Assembly: GCA_003990745.1 (NCBI GenBank)
Contig: RBNI01006141.1
Coordinates: forward strand, 1-11,683
Source: Jimgerdemannia flammicorona
Taxonomy: Eukaryota > Mucoromycota > Endogonomycetes > Endogonales > Endogonaceae
DNA: 11,683 bases
Direction: 5' to 3'
In this document: positions 7,376 to 11,683 of the stretch, in pieces
Position numbering within the stretch: position 1 is the stretch's first letter
Layout of the letters: every line of letters starts with the position of its first letter
The notes under the pieces: model-generated
The model's database searches: none
Told to the model about the DNA's origin: nothing
What the model saw: only the letters and a program-made list of their open reading frames with translations
Program-made: the position numbers and the translations under genes

Positions 7376-7401
7376 AAAAAAAAAAAAAAAAAAAAAAAAA
7401 A
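7376..7401 (+). repeat. Poly(A) run of 26
   Basis: Twenty-six consecutive A residues follow GTCAC and precede CCGG. It could be a simple homopolymer or the tail of a retroposed sequence inserted on the plus strand. Confidence 0.9.
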
Positions 7402-7467
7402 CCGGTGATTAGGGTTGAGGTAGAAATTGATCTTGTGCTTTGACCGCTCCGATATATGATCGTATAG

Positions 7468-7492
7468 TTTTATTTTATTTTATTTTATTTTT
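7468..7492. repeat. (TTTTA)n microsatellite
   Basis: Four TTTTA units are followed by TTTTT. Read on the minus strand it contains AATAAA, about 400 bp downstream of the stop of the HEAT-repeat gene, so it could serve as a distal polyadenylation region, but nothing proves this. Confidence 0.85.
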
Positions 7493-7890
7493 GACGCATG
7501 GTGCTTCAAACAAACCAGCTGACGACCCTACATGTCAACTCGTTTCTTCCAGAACGCCATGTGTGAAAATGGCATATTACACCCACTGTCGACGGTTATA
7601 CGTAATACTCACTGTCAATAACTGATCTGGCTTTAAGGGCATCATCTCTACCCAGGTCATAAACTTTATCCTGTCCATGCACTTACCCCCTTACCTACTC
7701 TATCATCTCCAAGACCCGCACAAGGCGACATTTGACGTCCCTATTTGTAGGGCTCCCAATACGTCACCCACGCCCAACCATCTGGAAACCAGTCCATGTA
7801 TCAAACCATGCGTGATAATCCAACTTTATGTGCACGTGATTATGATTGTTCTGATATGCAATACGAATATTCATCATAGGAGGGATCAAA
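7493..7890. other. Downstream flank of the HEAT-repeat gene
   Basis: No gene is supported. The plus-strand open stretch beginning at 7677 runs into the antisense of the last exon and is a shadow. This stretch probably contains the 3' untranslated region of the minus-strand gene. Confidence 0.45.
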
Positions 7891-10800
7891 TCAGGCCCCA
7901 CCATCCAGCACCATCAAGACACGTTCCACTAACATGCCCACTTCCTTGCTCACCGCCACGCTGCCCACGCGCTGGAGTCCCTCAAGGCCGTCCCGTATCC
8001 TCGCGATCTTGGATGGGGTTAGCACATTGGTGACCGCCGTGTTGATGCCGCTGGTTTCCGAGACGGCGGTTGCGCTGGTAAGGCTGAGCAACGTTGTGAG
8101 GAGCTTGAGAGAACCAATCTGAGTCTGTTGGTAGGTTAAGAAGAGAGTATACTGGAATAAGCGGGATACCGTATCGGGCGGACGGTTTAATAGGAGATGA
8201 ATTTGACTGACCAGAATGTTTGCCGAATTGATGCTGTTGATACAGGTGTCGAGCATGTCCTCATAGAATGATCCCGATACACGCGAAGGATCCGCGCGAA
8301 ATGTATACGCAATGTGGAAGAGTACCTGAAAAGGCAAATATAACGTAACAGTAAGATGGCGATAATGGGTCCAGCACGTTCAATCCCACCAACACACTGA
8401 TTGTGCAACGAAATCCACGAAACCCACGAAACCCAATCAATTGATTTCATATTACCTGCAAACACGCCGCCGCCAGATTCCCCCATCCCTTCTTCCCAGC
8501 CTCCTTGATTGCACCCTCCTCGTCCTGCATCACAACTCTATTCACCACCTCCACCACCCTCGCACCCACGCCCTCAACAAACCTCTCAAACAGATCCATC
8601 TCCTTCTCTGTCATCGATCTTGCCTCTTCACCCACGACCGCTTTCGGCTGATCTGATCCGCTGGCCCATCCTAAAGGTTGCGCGCCCAGCCGTTTGATGG
8701 TCATGACGAGCACGTTGGCCATCACGATGCTCAGTTGTGGGTCTGGGGATGTTGACGGCGGCATAGGAAACAAGGTAGTTGAGGAGCGAATGGCGGATGG
8801 AGGGTGTAGAGTCGAGAGCACGTAGGTAAGCAGTGAAGAGTAGAGATAAGATGAAGGTTCTTTGACTACTGTTGCTGGCGTAGTGGATGTGGTATCGATT
8901 TCTTCAATCAAGGGGCGTCGGGATAATGTGGTTGAGGGTACTGAGGCAGTAGACGAGGAACTCGCGCGCGTCAGGGCTTTGGGTGCGGTGACCGTCAGAA
9001 TTATAGAAAGAGAATCGATAGCTCCCAGCTGGAGCTTGTGAAGTTCCTCTGTGTCAAGATGGTTACAGTGTGACTCTGCGTCGTTAATGAAACGTATATC
9101 GAATTAATCGGACCGTTAATGCCTCAAGGAAATTTAGTGGACTCACCACCACCCTGTTCCTGTCCCTTCCATGCCATCACCACCAACACCGCTTCAGTGA
9201 TGTTCCTCGCAATCCACTGCACGTCCGTCTCTCGCATCGCCGCAATAGCGTCCTCCCTCTGTCCCAACTCCAACACCCACGAGCAAAACGCAAACACCCA
9301 TCCTTTGAGAATAACGAGATCCTGCGCACGGGACATGACGAGCATAACGAGCTTTCGGTGAATCAGCGGGAGGCTTGTGAGAAAGAAGAGTTTTGGGAGG
9401 AGCGAGAGAGAGAGCTGCCGGATTTGGGGAAATTCGACGGGGTGGTCGGATCTAGATGCAGTGAAGCATATCAGATAAAAAATAAAAAAAAACTAAATAA
9501 TGTTGAAATGAAGGCTCGCTTTTCGTTTGTGAGCAATGAAATCAAACCATGAACATACAGACCTGCGGACCAACTCTATCAACATTCTCTCCGAAACATC
9601 ACTTGACGCCAACTCTACCGAATCATGTTTGGAATCTTCTTGCCCATTCCAGAAGTCGCCCACCATCAGCATTTGTTCAGTAGAGAGGGTCAGCACCTCG
9701 TCGAAAGCTTCCGATGGGATAGTCTAATGATCAATCATCAGTAAGCTATCCCTAAATATATCTAAATATATCAAAGCAAGTGCCATCGGAAAACGGCAGT
9801 CAGGTCATTCCCGCCTACCTTAAGGATCAACAGTGGGCAGAGCCGTGCAAAAAGTAGACTTTGTACAGCGAGGGCACTGTCATCAAATTTCGTATCGAGG
9901 AGTTCTTCTGTAAGTCTGGTGAGTCAGGAAAAAGAAAGGATAAAATTGTCAACCCAGTCGTACTATTCAAATTCATATTATCAATCAGACCCCCTCGTAC
10001 CTTCCCTGGATCTCCATCAACACCAGCACTTGTCCCACAACCCTTTTCATCCCCTCCTCGCTCTTCGCCAGCCACGGCGCAACTGTGGACCAGAACCGTA
10101 TCAGCGTCGGATCAGAAGGCGAGGCATAGGTCTTAGTGATCAGCGTGGGAACAAGGAGTGGCCATGTCTGTGGAGGGGTCTGCGATGTGGATGTTGCATA
10201 ATAGGTAGGTGGATGAGAAGATAGGTATTGATGTCCGTGCATATATGCAAGATGCAGCGTGAATCTATACCCGTTCGGCCCATTTGGCGATGATGCGAAA
10301 GAGGCGGTCCGTGTGTGATTGTACGTTCGCTGTAAAGATAAAAGGTAGGTGTTGGTCATGATCGGCAATGTATTATCGAGGGAAACCCACAAAGTAAGCA
10401 CATATACGCGCCGCACCTGTATCTACAGTCTCATTTGAACCACTCCGAGTCACCTCCTCAGACCGCCACCCTCCATAAACAATATCCGCAGGTGACTTAG
10501 GGATACTGCCGCTGGTATCGCTCGTAAGGGTGATAGATCCAGGATGCGAGCGTCGCGCGTCGCCAGCTTTCTTTGAGGGAGTTGCAAATCCTCTCGATAG
10601 CGGATTTTGTTGGTGCGGGTTCGCTTGAAAATTCCTAAAATTTTGGATCGTCGGATGTGTGATCCATATATATTGCCAATGCTCGTGCTGTCAGACTCAT
10701 AGACATCTTCGCCAAAATTATTCGTTTGCAATCATCTCTCAACTAACCTAATATATTCCAAGAAGGCCACTACGGCATCCAATCCCCATCGACTGCGCAG

Positions 10801-11602
10801 GAGCGTCTCGATCAAGCCGACCTCGGCCGTCGAGCGGACGCGAGCATCAGGATCTGTGAGGCGAGAAGCGAGCTTGGGGACTATCCGGGCCGTGTCTATG
10901 TATGCATGACAAATAAGTTAAAACCCCGTCAACAGATGCATTGCTGATCAAACCAAGAATGATTGCATGTGGTTTACGCACTGAGGTTGGCAAACAACCA
11001 TGCGGCAGCTTTACGCAGGTGGATATCGTCATCGTGGAGGCGAGCGAGGAGATGGTGTTCCAGTACATCTCTGTATTATGTAATATATTAAAAATATTCA
11101 TGGACATGGTTACAGGTCTGTCAAGCGGAATCAGTGAAATGAGGCAATTACAAGGAAAATATTGATTAGATCAAAATAGACACCAAACCACTTACCGTAA
11201 CCTCTGCATATCTTCACTCCCTTCGCCTCCAGCAAACATCTCCTCATTCAGCCTCACCACCTCGCTCACCACTCTCAAGGCGTTCCTCCGCTGCTTGCCA
11301 CTCTTGGAATCCATCATCGCGAAGACAGGCCCCAAGATCTCGTCGGGAAACTCCTTCGCGTACCCGGCCACCAGCCCGGCCACGCCTTCTGTCAGGACGC
11401 CCTGGTTCTTCTTTTTGCTCTCGTCCGCTTCTTCCACCGCGCCGTCTTCCTCCAGCATGCCCATCAACGGCTCGACGAAAGCGCGCATTTGGTCTCGGCG
11501 TGATTCGAGATCTGATGAGGTAGAGGAATCGACAACGAACAACCGGCGAAGGAGGTGAAAAGCGAGGGGATGTGCTGAGGTCGGGTGGTAGGGGCTGTGG
11601 AT
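7891..11602 (-). CDS. HEAT/ARM-repeat protein, C-terminal 876 residues, 12 visible exons (5' part beyond window)
   Basis: Exons (minus strand, high to low): 11602-11196, 11070-10982, 10895-10748, 10634-10417, 10329-10271, 10179-10001, 9915-9819, 9723-9563, 9451-9147, 9075-8456, 8325-8212, 8124-7891 (TGA). All introns are GT-AG, 71-130 bp, and every junction keeps one frame (2631 nt in total). An acceptor CTTCAG lies before 11602, so earlier exons exist off the right edge. Residue 1 is the first visible codon. HEAT/ARM-like helical pairs are clear at ~135-210 (HHLLARLHDDDIHLRKAAAW; VPKLASRLTDPDARVRSTAE). A Ser/Pro-rich linker spans ~215-285. Helical repeats resume from ~287 (LFRIIAKWAER; LLFARLCPLLILK at ~387-399), a second Ser/Thr-rich insert lies near ~585-620, and helices continue to the end. 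Such solenoids bind protein partners; no enzyme motif is seen. I do not recognise the specific family. Clean frames and splice sites point to a functional host gene. Confidence 0.85.
8125..8211 (-). other. In-frame 87-nt intron (exitron-like candidate)
   Basis: The segment starts GTCAGT and ends CTTAACCTACCAACAG, which gives a donor, a branch-like CTTAAC and an acceptor. Its length is 87 (29 codons) and it contains no stop in the gene frame. Splicing gives a protein of 876 visible residues and retention gives 905. The other introns of this gene that I read through in frame contain a stop or break the frame, so this is the only one whose retention looks harmless. Confidence 0.6.
8408..8434. 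repeat. Three 9-bp tandem units in intron 10
   Basis: ACGAAATCC, ACGAAACCC and ACGAAACCC follow one another inside the 130-bp intron (8326-8455). No function is suggested. Confidence 0.75.
9752..9771. repeat. 10-bp tandem duplication in intron 7
   Basis: CTAAATATAT occurs twice in a row inside the intron at 9724-9818. It probably arose by replication slippage. Confidence 0.8.
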
Positions 11603-11683
11603 CTGAAGATAAGCGACATGTGATTAATAAAAAGGGCCAAAAATAAAAATAAAAATAAAAATAAAAATAAAATAAGAGGGGGG
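11603..11683 (-). other. 3' part of an upstream intron with (AAAAAT)n microsatellite
   Basis: Read on the minus strand this is T-rich and ends in CTTATCTTCAG directly before the exon at 11602. It contains five AAAAAT units (plus strand, 11639-11668) and a short G run at the window end. The donor lies outside the window. Confidence 0.6.

Noticed and set aside
7677..8033. Plus-strand Pro-rich open frame of 118 codons
   Set aside because: It overlaps the last exon of the minus-strand gene in antisense and has no splice or motif support.
9861..10224. Overlapping plus-strand open frames of 91 and 101 codons
   Set aside because: They are shadows crossing exons 6 and 7 of the spliced minus-strand gene, whose frame is continuous through all junctions.
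9985..10416. Minus-strand unspliced frame of 143 codons
   Set aside because: It joins introns 4 and 5 to exon sequence in part in the wrong frame. The spliced model keeps one frame across the neighbouring exons, and reading intron 4 in the gene frame meets a TAA.

Overview
The window looks like a piece of a basidiomycete (probably Agaricomycete) nuclear genome. The evidence is a gene with at least 12 exons separated by short GT-AG introns of about 70-130 bp, a decayed tyrosine-kinase-like (TKL) kinase of the kind that is expanded in Agaricomycetes, and repeat copies that have diverged almost only by transitions. There is no bacterial signature: no operons, no Shine-Dalgarno sites, no CRISPR. 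The lineage is an inference from gene structure, not from a recognised marker gene.

Layout. (1) 1-1762 is a very large inverted repeat with arms of about 868 bp around a 25-bp centre. Each arm carries a promoter-like leader (two TGACTCA motifs and a TATA box) followed by a gene for an unrecognised protein, so the two copies point away from each other. The left copy is open to the window edge. The right copy (1120-2218) is broken by one frameshift and four stops. (2) 2262-2607 looks like a long terminal repeat or another promoter/terminator unit, again with two TGACTCA sites, a TATA box and AATAAA. (3) 2608-2996 is gene-poor and holds a cluster of TTCCAGAA motifs. (4) 2997-4998 (minus strand) is a decayed gene for an unrecognised protein of about 660 residues, with six stops and two frameshifts. 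(5) 5004-6201 is a second inverted repeat with two arms of exactly 509 bp around a 180-bp spacer. Its left outer edge lies 6 bp from the start codon of the decayed gene. (6) 6375-6848 is a relic of a TKL-type protein kinase. (7) 6849-7890 is non-coding, with a 26-nt poly(A) run and an ATTTT microsatellite. (8) 7891-11602 (minus strand) is the C-terminal 876 residues of an apparently intact HEAT/ARM-repeat protein gene, the one clearly functional host gene. Its N-terminal part lies beyond the right edge.

The left 6.2 kb is therefore repeat-derived and mutated in a pattern resembling repeat-induced point mutation or methylcytosine deamination. The right 3.8 kb is ordinary single-copy host sequence. 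The most unusual aspect is that two unrelated repeat families in the same 6 kb have the same architecture: leader regions duplicated head to head as long, nearly indel-free inverted repeats.
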